DNA from: Zygnema cylindricum
Lineage: Eukaryota; Streptophyta; Zygnematophyceae; Zygnematales; Zygnemataceae
Length of the DNA stretch: 64,000 bases
Reading direction: 5' to 3'
Assembly: GCA_037447655.1 (NCBI GenBank)
Contig: JBBHKE010001743.1
Location: forward strand, 1-64,000
Translations under genes and position numbers: made by a program
The notes under the pieces: generated by a model
The model's input: the letters and a program-made list of their open reading frames with translations, nothing else
What the model was told of the DNA's origin: nothing
Database searches by the model: none
Part shown: in pieces, positions 32,637 through 44,066 of the stretch
How positions within the stretch are numbered: the first letter of the stretch is position 1
Layout: each line of letters opens with the position of its first letter

Positions 32637-32960
32637 AGAATTTTGGAGTTTGGGGAAATTGAGAATATGAATATGTTGGGAATTTTGCAAATTTGGGAAT
32701 CTGTGGAATTTTGAGAATCTGTAAAATTTGGGAATTTTGGGAATGTGAGAATTGAAGGAATTTGAGAATCTGGGGAATTTTCGGAGTTTGGGAAATTCAG
32801 AAATCAGGGAATTCAAAAATTTGGGCGCTCGGAGAATTTGGGAATTTGGGAATTAGATAATTTAAAAATTTGGGCATTTGGTGAAATTTAGAAATTTGGA
32901 AATTTTGGGAATTTGGGAGTTAAGGAAATGTAAAAGTTCAAGGAATCTAGCTTTTCGGAG
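32637..32960. repeat. GGGAATTTGG-type minisatellite
   Basis: Degenerate tandem words of 8-12 bp (gggaatttgg, gggaattttg, agaatctg, ggaattcaa) across about 320 bp. It appears as Asn/Pro/Phe-rich sequence on the minus strand. Confidence 0.75.
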
Positions 32961-33734
32961 GAAATATTGTAATACATTGAGTACAAATCTTATTACTCAA
33001 GGTTTTTATATTAGAGTGTTGTTCTCTGTAGAGTGAAGAGCACTGGGCTGGGCTCCCTCCCTCCCTCCCTCTATTTCTCTCCCTCCCTCCCTCTCGCCCT
33101 CCTCTCTCTCTATCGTCCGCCCGATTATGGAACGACTGTGCAGAAATTTGATTTTAAAAAATACGAAAAGTACGCATTCCAAAAATTTAATAAGAAAAAG
33201 GAGTTATCCGTGTGAATGCAAAACTAGAATGTCGAATTTTAGTTTAATTGTAATGTGACGTGACAGAGAATAATCCACTTCCTTAACTAGCATTATTAAC
33301 ACTATTTTATGATTTTCGGGCAAAAAAAAAAACGTGAGGTAATGTAATTATTAGTGACACCATAATTAGTTATAAAAAAAAAAGCAGGATAAATTAAAAA
33401 GCACGATGGTAAACCATCTGAGTCCGGGGGTACAAAAGGGGTGGCAAGGCCAAAACTGAAAAACTAGAAGCAGGGCAATAAAAAACAAAGAAAGCAACGT
33501 GAACACAGAAAAATGGCAAGTAAATAAAAGCACCCAAACCCAAAATGAGAAGCACGGCAACAAACAAAACCAAACTACAAGCCCAGCCCCAACTCAATTA
33601 AATATCTACTAAAAGCAACCTAGTAAGTCCCCCCAGCCCGGGGGAGCACGTTGAGGGAGTTCCGGAACACGTCGACGATCCATAACCGCCATAGCCGATC
33701 GAAGGAGAATAGGAGCCTGCACTCGCTGTAAAGC
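32961..33734. other. gene-free spacer with a CCCT microsatellite
   Basis: 33053-33110 is CCCTCCCTCCCT-type. The rest has no supportable gene; ORFs of 60-67 residues are unstructured. Confidence 0.4.
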
Positions 33735-33890
33735 CATTTCTGATTCCGTTTCTGTTTCTGTTTCTGTTTATGTCTTTGTCTCCGTCTCCATTTTCTCCGT
33801 TTCAGTTTCCGTTTCTGTTCGTTCCCGCTTCTGTTTCTGTTTCCGTTTCTGTTTCCGTTTCCGTTTTTGTTTCCGTTAGCTTCTCACTTT
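33735..33890. repeat. TTTCTG/TTTCCG hexanucleotide repeat
   Basis: Tandem GTTTCTGTTTCYG hexamers over about 150 bp with C/T variation at one position. Confidence 0.85.
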
Positions 33891-34919
33891 CAACAATTAA
33901 AAAGAACTGATGCTCTCGAAAAGTAAAGACAACGTAACGAGGATTTTCTAAATTAAATAAAAAAACTGTAACAAAGATCCTTATAATTATTGTCCGAAAA
34001 AACAAAAAAAAAAAAATGACAGGTTGTTTCAAAGAAAGCGATCATTAAACATAGATAAGGAAAAAAAAAAAAAAAAAACAAAAAACAAAAAACAAAAAAC
34101 AAAATGTACAATTAGGAACAGCTCAAGCACAACTAGATACGATAAAAGAATAATAATACTAATAAATAGTAATAATAAAAAAACAAATATTACAACAAAA
34201 ATAGACTGAAAAAGCGACTAAATTTTTTGACAAATAATACTAAGAGGACAAACAATTCAACCAACAAAAAAAAAAGATAAAAAAGAAAAAGGATAATACG
34301 GCTAAGAAAACAAATAATACGAGAAGAAAGAGGACAAATAATGCTTTTTCACTAAAATTACGTTGAATTAAAAAACCGTTTTATTCAGAAGCAGGTTTTA
34401 AAGAAAAACCGGTTTTTCTCGCTGGTTCGTTTTCATTTCAATGTGGTTTTAGTTAAATAGACTTTTTGATAAAATGACATTTAAGCATATATGGAAGCAC
34501 ATTTCCAATACATGGTATGTGACCATATTTTTGATATAATATATCAAAATCATAATACATAAAAACTATATAACATATTATATTAAAAATACGATCCATA
34601 TGTCCTGAACAGATAATGTATTAAAAAACAGGAATATCAGCCCTGAAGGAAAAACAAAAAAAAAAACGGAAACAAGGGAAAAAAAGAAGGAAAATAAGCA
34701 AAGAAAAAGCAAAAAAAAAAACAACAAAAAGGCAAAAAAAAAGCAAACCGAGAAAAGAAAGAAAAACTGAAAAAAAGCAAATAAAAATAAAATGGAAAGG
34801 AGGAATTATGATAAATCAAAAATAAAAAGAATACCCCACCATGATTTGACAATGTGATTTTTGTAATTTTTTTCCCTAAATGGTGTCTGAAAAAGTGGAT
34901 TCAACGGAATGGAAGGAGG

Positions 34920-34978
<59 letters not shown>

Positions 34979-35324
34979 AAGCCTACATTTCAGAAGTCAC
35001 TATTCCCAAGCTACCTAATTTCTGTGCAGCCCTACAAACCAAACCCTAAAACCCTTAAAACCATGATAAAAACCCTTAAAACCCTAAAAAAAAAAACTAA
35101 ACAGGCTGATAAAAACGTGTCCATTATCTGGAGGCGGTCGAAACCTCCAACTAAAAAGAAGAAAAGAAAAAGAGAGGCAATAAGAAAAGAGGAAATAAGA
35201 AAAGGAAATAAGAAGAGGAAATAAGAAAAGGAAATAAGAAGAGGAAATAAAAAGAGGAAATAAAAAGAGGTACTAAAGAGTGAGAGGAAAAGGAAATAAG
35301 AAGAGAAAATAATAACTGAAGTCC
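33891..35324. other. A-rich gene-free region with microsatellites
   Basis: Contains poly-A and AAAAAC runs (34055-34100), a (GA)n microsatellite at 34924-34975 and 'aggaaataagaaaaggaaat' repeats at 35180-35310. 35035-35100 has AACCCTTAAAA telobox-like words. No gene I can support. Confidence 0.45.
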
Positions 35325-35418
35325 TCATGAGGGACCTCCTCTCCCTCCTAGAGAGGCAAAAAGTTGCACCACTTCTTCAAAAATATCGCCGATCATTCGC
35401 CCAACCTCTGTCTCCGAT
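35325..35418 (-). CDS. possible terminal exon of an unidentified gene
   Basis: On the minus strand a strong acceptor (TTTTTTTCAG) at 35419-35420 is followed by 94 bp whose second frame reads SETEVGRMIGDIFEEVVQLF and ends in TGA at 35325-35327. It stands out from the surrounding low-complexity sequence. No partner exon was found, so this may be chance or a relic of another junction copy. I do not recognise the peptide. Confidence 0.22.
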
Positions 35419-36630
35419 CTGAAAAAAACAGTGTGGAAAATAGTTCAGAAAATAAAATAAACAAATTAATTAAATAAGATAAACAAATTAACTAAACAAG
35501 ATAAACAAATTAACTAAACAAGATAAACAAATTAATTAAATAAGATAAACAAATTAATTAAACAAGATTAATAAATTTATTAAATAAGATAAACAAATAA
35601 ACGAAATAAAACAAACAAACTAATTATTAAACCAGAAGGGAGAGGGGAGCGAGAGCGGGAGCGGGAGAGGGAGAGGGCGAGGGGGAGGGGGAGGGAAAGG
35701 GAGAGGGAGAGTGGGAGAGAGAAGGAGAGGGGAGGAAGAGGGAAAAGAGGGACAGGAAGAGGGAGAGAGAAGGAGAGGGAGAGGGAGGAAATCAAAAAAC
35801 AAAGATGTCATGAATTGATTTCTACTAAAAATAAAGACAGGGTGAAAAGGTAACTACAACACCGTTTATCGCTAATTTTAACCTTTTAAATTCATTTTTC
35901 TCCGTGCACAATTGTCGGATTAATATATTAATCCGATATCAAACTGATATGAATCCGACGTTAATCCGATATTAAACTGATATTAAACCGATATTAAACC
36001 GATATTGCTCCGATATTACATTCCTAGCGATCCTTGGTGTACTTTTCTGGAATTTTTCGGTGAATTTATCAACTACAGCTTTTTGTCGTATGTATTTGTC
36101 AATTTCCTTCACACGTTGAGAAAGGTCTAAAATTTTCTGATCTATAAAAACTCAAATATAAAAGTCAATATGTGAGAGCAAAATTAAATGTGCTTCTTTT
36201 TTTTATTTCCTAAACATCTATAACCAACCTAAGATGTAAAAAACGAGTCTTTAAACATTCAATTCTTGCAAAACTGTATGGAAAAGAGAAGGCAAGTTCC
36301 TTGTTAGGTATTCTTCTCTCCACCTTTTTTTTTTTTTTTTTCATTTTCAACGCATCTTTGTCTCCGAACATGTGATGTGGTACTACTTTTCCTATATTGA
36401 ACATAATTTCGTACATTTTTCCCTATAACGTGCTAAAACTTTGTATACTTTTCCTATATCATACTAGAATTTCTAACGTTTCCATTTACTATGCTAAAAT
36501 TTTGTAGACTTTTCCAATTTCGTGTAAAATTTCAACTTTAACATGAAACTGAGAAACTTCAGGATTTTTGACCTTTTAATGTATTTAAACTTTTCAGGTT
36601 TTTCCAAATTAAGGTTATTCCAAACTTCAC
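35419..36630. other. repeat-rich spacer downstream of the TGD5-like gene
   Basis: 35455-35590 has 'aaataagataaacaaattaa' tandem repeats. 35640-35790 is GGGAGAGG polypurine. 35865-36025 starts like a CACCGTG-family MITE ('acaccgtttatcgctaattt') and continues into 'gatattaaaccgatattaaa' repeats. 36390-36540 repeats 'acttttcctatat.tgctaa' words. No gene seen. Confidence 0.5.
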
Positions 36631-39600
36631 TCACAATGGGTTTTTCTCAAACCGTTGATTGTATATTCTCCGTTTCATCCTTCCTACTCCTCCAATATTG
36701 GAATAACTTCCTAATTTGTCATATCCTCTCCCTTTTCCCGCCCCATAACCGTATCCCACTCCTATCCCACAACCGGCTCCGAGGCCAAGGCCGGCTTGGA
36801 AACCAGGAAAACCCCAACCAAAACCCGCACCTGAAAAGACAAAATAACAAGAAATAGTGATAATGAGAAGAGAGGAATCAGAAATTCATGAAAAATGGGT
36901 TGAAAATGTTTAAAAATGGGTTGAAAATGGTTAAAAATGGGTTAAAAGTGGATAAGAAACGGGTAAAATGCAAAGTATTGAGACTAAGACCGACCCAGAA
37001 AATGGGAAATCCGAACCATAACCCGAACTGAAACCCGCACTGAAAGGAAAAAATAACAAGAAATAGTGATAACAAGAAGAGAGAAATGGAAAATGCATGA
37101 AGAAAGTGTTAAAAAATGGTTAAAATGGATAAGAAATGGGCAAAAAGCTGTAACTGAGTCCAGGAAAACCCCAACCAAAAACCGCACCTAAGTATAAAAA
37201 TCAAAGCATAAGATAAGAGATAAGAAAGGTACGGAAATTGGAACATATATAGAGGAGAGAGGAGAGAGAGAGAGGGAGGGAGGGAGAGGGAGAGAGGGAG
37301 GGAGGGAGGGAGGGAGAGGAGAGAGGGAAGGAGGGAGGGAGAGGAGAGTGAGGGAGAGAGGGAGGGAGGGAGGGGGGGAGGGAGGGAGGGGGGGAGGGAG
37401 GGAGGGGGGGGGGAGGGAGGGAGGGAGGGAGGGAGGGAGGGAGGGAGGGAGGGAGGGAGGGAGGGAGGGAGGGAGGGAGGGAGGGAGGGAGGGAGGGAGG
37501 GAGGGAGGGAGGGAGGGAGGGAGGGAGGGAGGGAGGGAGGGAGGGAGGGAGGGAGGGAGGGAGGGAGGGAGGGAGGGAGGGAGGGAGGGAGGGAGGGAGG
37601 GAGGGAGGGAGGGAGGGAGGGAGGGAGGGAGGGAGGGAGGGAGGGAGGGAGGGAGGGAGGGAGGGAGGGAGGGAGGGAGGGAGGGAGGGAGGGAGGGAGG
37701 GAGGGAGGGAGGGAGGGAGGGAGGGAGGGAGGGAGGGAGGGAGGGAGGGAGGGAGGGAGGGAGGGAGGGAGGGAGGGAGGGAGGGAGGGAGGGAGGGAGG
37801 GAGGGAGGGAGGGAGGGAGGGAGGGAGGGAGGGAGGGAGGGAGGGAGGGAGGGAGGGAGGGAGGGAGGGAGGGAGGGGGAGGGAGAGGAGAGGGAGGGGG
37901 AGGGAGAGGAGAGAGAGGGAGAGAGAGGGACAGAGTGGGAGAGAGCAAGAGGGACAGTGGGAGAGAGAGAGGAGGGAGAGGGGGGAGAGAGAGGGAGAGA
38001 GAGAGACAGTGGGAGAAAGAGAGGAGGGAGAGGGGGGAGAGAGAGAGGGAGAGAGAGGGACAGAGTGGGAGAGAGCGAGAGGGACATGGGAGAGAGAGAG
38101 GAGGGAGAGGGGGGAGAGAGGGGAGAGAGAGAGGGGATGGATGGAGGGAAGGAAGGGAGAGGGCGGGAGAGAGGGAGAGAGAGAGAAAAGCTTCCACAGC
38201 AAATAGAAAATTTTAATAAAGCTATCTCAGCATTTACTATGGGAAAAAAAGATAGTGAGACTTTAGGGTTTTCCATGGTTTTTTTGGGTTTTCCTACAGT
38301 AAAGAAAAGTAAATAAAGCACGCTCGTACTTATTACGGAAAAAATAATGAATAAATCACATAAAAATAATAATTATAATAATTATAATAATAATCAAATA
38401 CTTACCATATTTCACACATCTTTGCCCATTTCTAAATTAAAACCAAAATAAAACTTGTCAATATTTTAATTTCCATAAAAAAAACTTATCAACATTAGCC
38501 CTTTTTAAACCCTTTTTTCCTCCCTTTTTCCCCAAAATTACAATGGAAAACCCGGAAATCTACACTGGGGTTGTTATCAATGAAATGGGTTTATAGGGAT
38601 TTTTCGGATAATTTGGGGGTTTTTAGGGGATTTTAAGGTTCCTCAGAGGTTTTTAGTCTTTTTATATTTTTTAGGGTTTTTAGGGTTTGTAGGATTTTTT
38701 AGGGTATTTTAAGGGCTTTAGGATTTCAGGATTTTTTGGGTTTTTTTATGTTGGAGGCAAATGTGTATGGAATGAATGTGTCTCAATAATTTTGCACTCG
38801 TTTTAACATCATTTTAATATCATTTATAAATCATTTTTTCATAATTTTTTCATCATTTTTCATTATTTTTTCATCATTTTTTAATTATTTTTGCTGTTCG
38901 GGAAGAATGAAAAAGAGCATTGGCACCAAATGACGGATTTGATGTTTCATGCACTTAAAAAAAAAAAATGAAAATAAAAAATATATATATTACATGCATT
39001 TGGAACATTTATAAACCACAACATAAAACTACAAACACCAGGAGATGCTTTCCCTAAAGAATACAAGACAAAAAAAATCAGAAAATAGACCTAAAAATGT
39101 TTCTTTGTACCAAAATGTCTCTACAGAGTGACAAAAACCTCAAAAAAAAAGAAAAAAAACCTCAAAAAAAAAGTTAAAAAAAAAAAAAAAAAAAAAATTG
39201 TTGAAATTTACATGATTTACAATTAATATCTACTGTTTTTGTCAGAAACGTCTAATTTCGCTTGCAAGGGAAAGGATGTTCATAAACTGTTACCGGTCAA
39301 TGTAAAAATAACTGTTTTGGACTGTCTCGTTTTATAAGTAAGAAGTTTCCCTCTGTCATATTATAAAATTAAAAAAATAGAAAAATCATAATAGTAATAA
39401 AATAAGTAAAAAAATAAATTAAAAAAAAAAGTTTTGAACAATTGAGTTCTAGTTCTCTCCCTTTCTATACGAAATCCAAAATATAATCGACTTCTTAAGA
39501 TTCTTACAAAAATATAAAAACTCTAACAGTATTAGAACTCAAAGAAAAAAAAAAACTCTAAGAATCTAACTTCCAATAGAGGAAAAGCGGAAAAGGCGAT

Positions 39601-40135
39601 TTCCTAACCTAAAAAAAACAAAAAAAAACAAAAAAAAAACAAAATTTTGCATTTTCCAACACCGAAACTATTATGTCTCACAAAAACTATTTGAAATAAT
39701 TACTCGAACGAAGTATTCGAAAAAATACTTTTTTTTGCACCTAATAAAAAAAAGCTTTGCATTTTCCAACATCGTGACTCTAATTAAACTCAAAAATCAT
39801 TCGAAAAACATACAGGCAAAGAATACTCGAAAAATCAGACCAAAATATTAGAAAAGAATATTCAAGAAGAGTAGTAGAAAAAGAATATTAGAAAAGAATA
39901 TTAGAAAAGAATATCCGAAAAGAATATCCGAAAAAAAAATCCGAAAAAAAAATATTCGAAAAAAAATAAAAAAAAATTATATATATATTTTGGGCTTACC
40001 TCCTACTAAACCGATTCCTACTCCCACTCCACATCCCACTCCATACCCCCAACCAGGCCCCAGCTTCCCCCAATCCGGAGAGGTAACCACAGGAAGCGTG
40101 AAGGAATTTCTTCTCTGGATTCTTCCTCCCCCCAT
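36631..40135 (-). CDS. TGD5-like glycine-rich plastid-envelope protein, two exons
   Basis: Exon 1 is 40000-40135 and exon 2 is 36631-36830 (minus), with a phase-1 GT-AG intron of about 3.2 kb; total 336 bp, 111 residues. Exon 1 encodes MGGGRIQRRNSFTLP, then DWGKLGPGWGYGVGCGVGVG. Exon 2 encodes AGFGWGFPGFQAGLGLGAGC, GIGVGYGYGAGKG, then a basic tail (SNIGGVGRMKRRIYNQRF). The Gly-aromatic pattern, the DWG start, FPGFQAG and the AGCGIGVGYGYG block match the plant TGD5 family. In Arabidopsis TGD5 works with the TGD lipid-transfer complex in moving lipids between plastid envelope membranes. The basic C-terminus agrees with the family. Family assignment is from recalled motif similarity. The intron holds a huge GGGA tract and copies of the exon 2 start. 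Confidence 0.75.
37005..37195. repeat. two decayed copies of the TGD5-like exon 2 acceptor region
   Basis: 37005-37090 and 37155-37195 resemble 36795-36865. Shared words: 'cccgcactgaaaggaaaaaa' versus 'cccgcacctgaaaagacaaa', 'aacaagaaatagtgataa' in both, and 'aggaaaaccccaaccaaaa' at 36804 and 37162. On the minus strand each keeps an AG at the acceptor position (CTTTCAG and CTTAG). They lie upstream of the real acceptor, inside the intron. Confidence 0.75.
37255..38195. repeat. GGGA/GAGA polypurine block with about 116 perfect GGGA units
   Basis: 37411-37876 is an uninterrupted GGGA tandem repeat of about 466 bp. It is flanked by imperfect GAGAGGGA sequence up to 38195, including a roughly 100-bp higher-order repeat ('gggagagagcgagagggaca'). 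It lies in the intron of the TGD5-like gene. The long Arg/Glu/Gly and Pro/Ser ORFs across it are artefacts. Confidence 0.95.
38196..39997. other. remaining intron of the TGD5-like gene
   Basis: AT-rich. 38600-38720 has TTTTAGGGTTTTTAGGG telobox-like words. 38860-38890 repeats 'catcattttt'. 39830-39960 repeats 'gaaaagaatat'. Several poly-A runs. No additional exon seen. Confidence 0.55.
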
Positions 40136-40138
40136 GGC

Positions 40139-40335
40139 AGTAAACCCTAAAACAAAGCCCTAAGAAAACACCCTAAAAAAACACCCTACAAACACCCTAG
40201 AAACACCCTAAAACCCTAACTGAAACTCTACTACACTCTAAAAACCCTAAAAACGCCTGAAAAACCCTAAAAAACCCTTAGAAAACCCTGGAAAACCTAA
40301 AAAACCTTTAAAAACCCTAAGAAACTGTGGAAGTG
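40139..40335. promoter_or_regulatory. AACCCTAA telobox cluster upstream of the TGD5-like gene
   Basis: About 15 AACCCTAA/ACCCTAAA words occur in under 200 bp directly 5' of the minus-strand ATG. Teloboxes are common in promoters or 5' leaders of plant housekeeping genes; whether they act here is inference, and they could be a simple repeat. Confidence 0.5.
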
Positions 40336-41475
40336 CCTCCCGTTAAAAATCTTAAAAAATCTTATTCTAAAAGAAAACCGAAAAAGAATCCTTGAAATGT
40401 CTTAAAAACTGTTTCAACGTAGAAAAAATGATTGTACGGACGGATTTGTACGGACGGGACTACAGTGGAAAAAGGAGAAAAAAATAATTAAAACTTTTTA
40501 GCAAATCTATTCTTGACAGAAAACAAAAGCAGACGGAGTTGGAAATAAGAGCATTTACAGTTTTTTTCACAAAAGCCAAAAAAAAAAACGTTTTTTTTTT
40601 TGCTTTCTTAGAGGGTTTCCAAAACAAAAAACATTTACTTATATAGACTTTTTAAATTGGCGATAACATATAGGTTATGCAATTGTTGAACAAAAAAAAT
40701 GAATGATTTTTTTTTTTAAATCCTTTTGTTTATCTTTCACAATCAATTTCATAAGTATTGGACTATTGAACTTTTAGGGTTTTGAAGTATTGAACTAGTG
40801 AATTTTTAGGGTTTTAAAGTATTGAACTAGTGACATGACATAAAAAGTTTATTTTTCCCGAGAGAAAAGTAACTTGAGTTAACTTTTTTCTAAGTTACGT
40901 TTCTCCTACTTGAATGTTTTATCTCTTTCGCTGTAGTATTTAACTGGAGAACTATTGACATGACTGGTTCGCTTAAAAAAAAATTAACTAGAATTAACTT
41001 TTCGTTCAAGTTACGTTTCTCTTTCTCCCATTTGAAATTCTGTTTACTATCTTTAGTGAACGCGGAAGTTTTTACTTTTTATTACTGCTACTTTTCGTCC
41101 TCTAATTGATCTCTCTTTCTTTTATCTCTCCCTCTCTCTCCTTTTCTATCTTTTGCTCCCTCCCTCTCCCCACCTTTCTATCTTTCTCTCTCTCCCTCTC
41201 TTTTAGGCTCCCCCGAATTTTTGTATGTGACTATAAAAGAACAGAGAGAGAGAGAAATGATAGATACTCTTTTTTGCTTCTCGTGGTTAGAGTGACGTCA
41301 CGCTACGTAATTTGTACCACCGGAAGAAGATGCAGAAAGTATTGAAGAAGTCCTTTTTATTTTAAACATTTATATGCGGAAAACGTTAATTACTAGAGAA
41401 TTATTGGAATCACTGAGACCTGCAGGAAACTCAAAAGAGTCTTTTGTTTTGCTCCTATTTAATAACCCTATTTTA
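40336..41475. other. intergenic region between divergent genes
   Basis: Lies between the minus-strand TGD5-like start and the plus-strand zinc-finger gene, so it probably holds both promoters. It has a repeated 'gtattgaactagtgaattttt' phrase near 40780-40830 and a CT-rich stretch at 41110-41210. No defined element identified. Confidence 0.4.
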
Positions 41476-44066
41476 ATGGCAAATCGAGGAAGTCAAGGCC
41501 TCCTTCGACTCGCAAATATTGCAAGGTCTCAGCTGGTAGAGTATTATGGTAAGGAACTGTATTCATTTTTCCAATTTATCAGCGGTTTATCCCATCATAA
41601 ATTTATTTATTTTGTGTCCTTATACAGCAATGAAAGGGTGTTGTACAACATAATGCAGCTGAGCCTATGTTGAGATGTTAAAAAATTGTCTGCCGATATG
41701 TATTTATCAATTGTAACTGTAGTTAACTCTCAGGCCTCGATCAATTGTTTTTACGTCTTTCCTAAGTTTTTTAGGCAATGCTGAAGAGGATATCACTTGC
41801 AGGGACCAATAGCAAGGTGTAAATTTCATCTCTTATGTCGAAGGAGTTTCGTTTTTTGGTAGAGCTTTGAGAAATGTTTGTTTGAGATTACTTACGAGTT
41901 TCAGAGTTTGATGTTCTTTGGCAGCTAAGCAAGAACTTCATTTCCGTTAGGTTGCTGGGGTTGCAAGTTTGGACGCAAAAAACAATCGTTGTTTTATTTA
42001 CAGTTTGTTAACAATTCTAACAGTCGTAGTAATATTTACAACTTGTAAATAATCATAGTAATATTTACAGTTTGTTAACAGTCGCAGTATTATTCACAAC
42101 TGGTTAACCACTGAAGTACTATTTACAATCTGTTAACAATTTTAGTGTTTTTCCAACTCGTTAGCAGTCGTAGTAATATTTACTATTAATTAACCATCGT
42201 TGTATTATTTACAATTTGTTAACAATCGTAGCATTATTTACAATTTGATAACACTTGTAGTAATATTTACTATTAATTAACAATCGTTGTATTATTTAAA
42301 ATTTGATAACAATTGTAGTAATATTCACAATTTGTTTACAATCATTAATATATACAATATGTTAACCACCATAGTATTATCTACAATTTGTTGGCAATCG
42401 TATCTTGAATGGCATTTCTTATGAATGGTTTTGGCACAAGTTTATTGTGTTTGAGTGAGAGAGTTTGTCTTTTTGTCCATGCCTTTTGCTGCTGCTGTGG
42501 ATAAACCGCGAGAGGAAAGGAATTCCAAGTTTTGCTTCTTCTTATGCCTCCTAATGAGTTTTTTTCGAAATTTATCTTCCTTTTAATCGAATGCAAAGTG
42601 TATCTTCGTTGTAAACTTGAAGCTAAAAATAGGAACTAACGTTGGCATCTTGGTCTTAAAAATTTCCTTCTGCTGTCTGGCTGACTTATAACCTGGAATT
42701 TCAGAATGTCAGAGTCGATAGCTCCTTCTTGTGTCAGTGAAAACAGCTCTGTTACACTATGTTTAACTGAAAGCATATTATTATTTGTTGAGACACGAGG
42801 CCTTACTGGATGTGAAGTTCAGTTGTAAGCTTACTGGAAATGGTAGATCTAGGTGCTTTCATGAGTGGACGCGTCAGATATTCCCATTGGTTTTTTTTTT
42901 AAATAGGAATACTTACCGTGGACGTATCTTTATTTTTATTCGCTTAAATAGAGCGCTAGGTCAGTTCACATTTGGCAGACAAAAACACAAATCAGCATTT
43001 TAGGTCACCAGGTAAGGCTCCCAACTCATAAGAATATAACAAGTTATTTGAGATAAAGAATACTGGAATAGCTGTAAAGAAAAGTCAAAGGATTTGTAGT
43101 CCTTGTCACTAGACTTCTATTAAGCGCTTATGATGATGACATATTTATGATTCACTATTTGTACACCAGTTAACACGTGCGAACTCTGTCCTTTATCCGA
43201 CTAGTCAACTTCTAACATTTATTTTTGTCCTCATGGATTGCCCTACAACCGCAGGTCTTCAAGGAAGCTATTTTCATTCTCTCCTATCTCGGGACCAGAT
43301 CTTATGCCCAATGACTTCAAGCCCTTGTCTTCAAAACCAGTCATTTGATCCTTCTTTATCTAGAAGGCCCACCGTATCTCTCACACCCTGTTTACCGCCA
43401 GGTCGCAATCTATACAGTAAAACTCTTCAAGAGGTACCCGATTTATCAACCGTCCATGTAAGCCGTCCATCCATGTCTTCCTTTGCTGCCATTCCAAAGG
43501 AGTATTTCTTCTATTTCCAATCTCGTCGAAATCTGCACAGCAGTGTCTGTCCGTCGAGTGGTAAGATAAAGGAATCCTCAGTATCTGAATCAGAGGATGA
43601 TTTATTATTGCGGTCCACCTCTTCCTCTGAAAGACAATCGGCCGCCGATTCTTACGACAATGTGCGAGGATTGAAGGAAAAGTTGCCTGAAACTCCAGGG
43701 AATCTGTCTCTTGGAGAGAGTAACAGCGACAGTAACAGTAACAGTTTGACAGGGAACGAAAACGGTGTTGAATCGCAAAGGAAACAGTCTAGCAGGCATG
43801 ATTTGGCCCTTTTGTTTACATGTACTATTTGTGATACTCGCTCGGCAAAGACTATGAGTCGAGCAACTTATGAAACTGGAGTTGTTATAGTGAGGTGCCC
43901 GAGTTGCTCCAGTTTGCACCTTATAGCAGATAGAAAGGGCTGGTTTGGTGATCCTGGTAGTGTTGAAGACTTTCTCGCGAGCAAAGGGGTTGGGGTAAGG
44001 AAAGGTGGTGAAGAAACTTACGAATTTACTGTAGAAGATCTCACTGGATGGTCTGAGAAGAAATGA
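41476..44066 (+). CDS. DNL/Zim17-type zinc-finger protein (Hsp70 escort, HEP), copy A
   Basis: Exons 41476-41548 and 43255-44066, phase-1 GT-AG intron, 885 bp, 294 residues. Exon 1 encodes a presequence-like start (MANRGSQGLLRLANIARSQ), rich in Arg/Leu with no acidic residue, as organelle presequences are. Exon 2 has a long Ser-rich linker and then the zinc finger: CTIC at about 214-217, CPSC at about 239-242, followed by LHLIADRKGWFGDPGSVEDF. Family members bind zinc with these four Cys and keep organellar Hsp70 soluble; plant chloroplast/mitochondrial members share the GWFGEPGS-type wording. An in-frame ATG at 43233 lies before the acceptor, so it is probably intronic. AATAAA at 44112-44117 may be the poly(A) signal. 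Bases from 41587 on are duplicated at 54822-61535. Confidence 0.8.
41995..42400. repeat. TAATATTTACAATTTGTTAACAATCG minisatellite in zinc-finger gene intron 1
   Basis: About 13-14 degenerate units of 28-31 bp with the core 'atttacaatttgttaacaat'. The same array is at 55225-55575 in copy B with somewhat fewer units. Confidence 0.85.

Noticed and set aside
34900-35000. CRISPR-like or regulatory repeat
   Set aside because: A plain GA microsatellite; no spacer-repeat structure anywhere in the window and the genome is eukaryotic.
37109-38321. Long ORFs of repeated SLPP or GREG units on both strands
   Set aside because: Direct translation of the GGGA tandem repeat inside an intron; no independent coding evidence.
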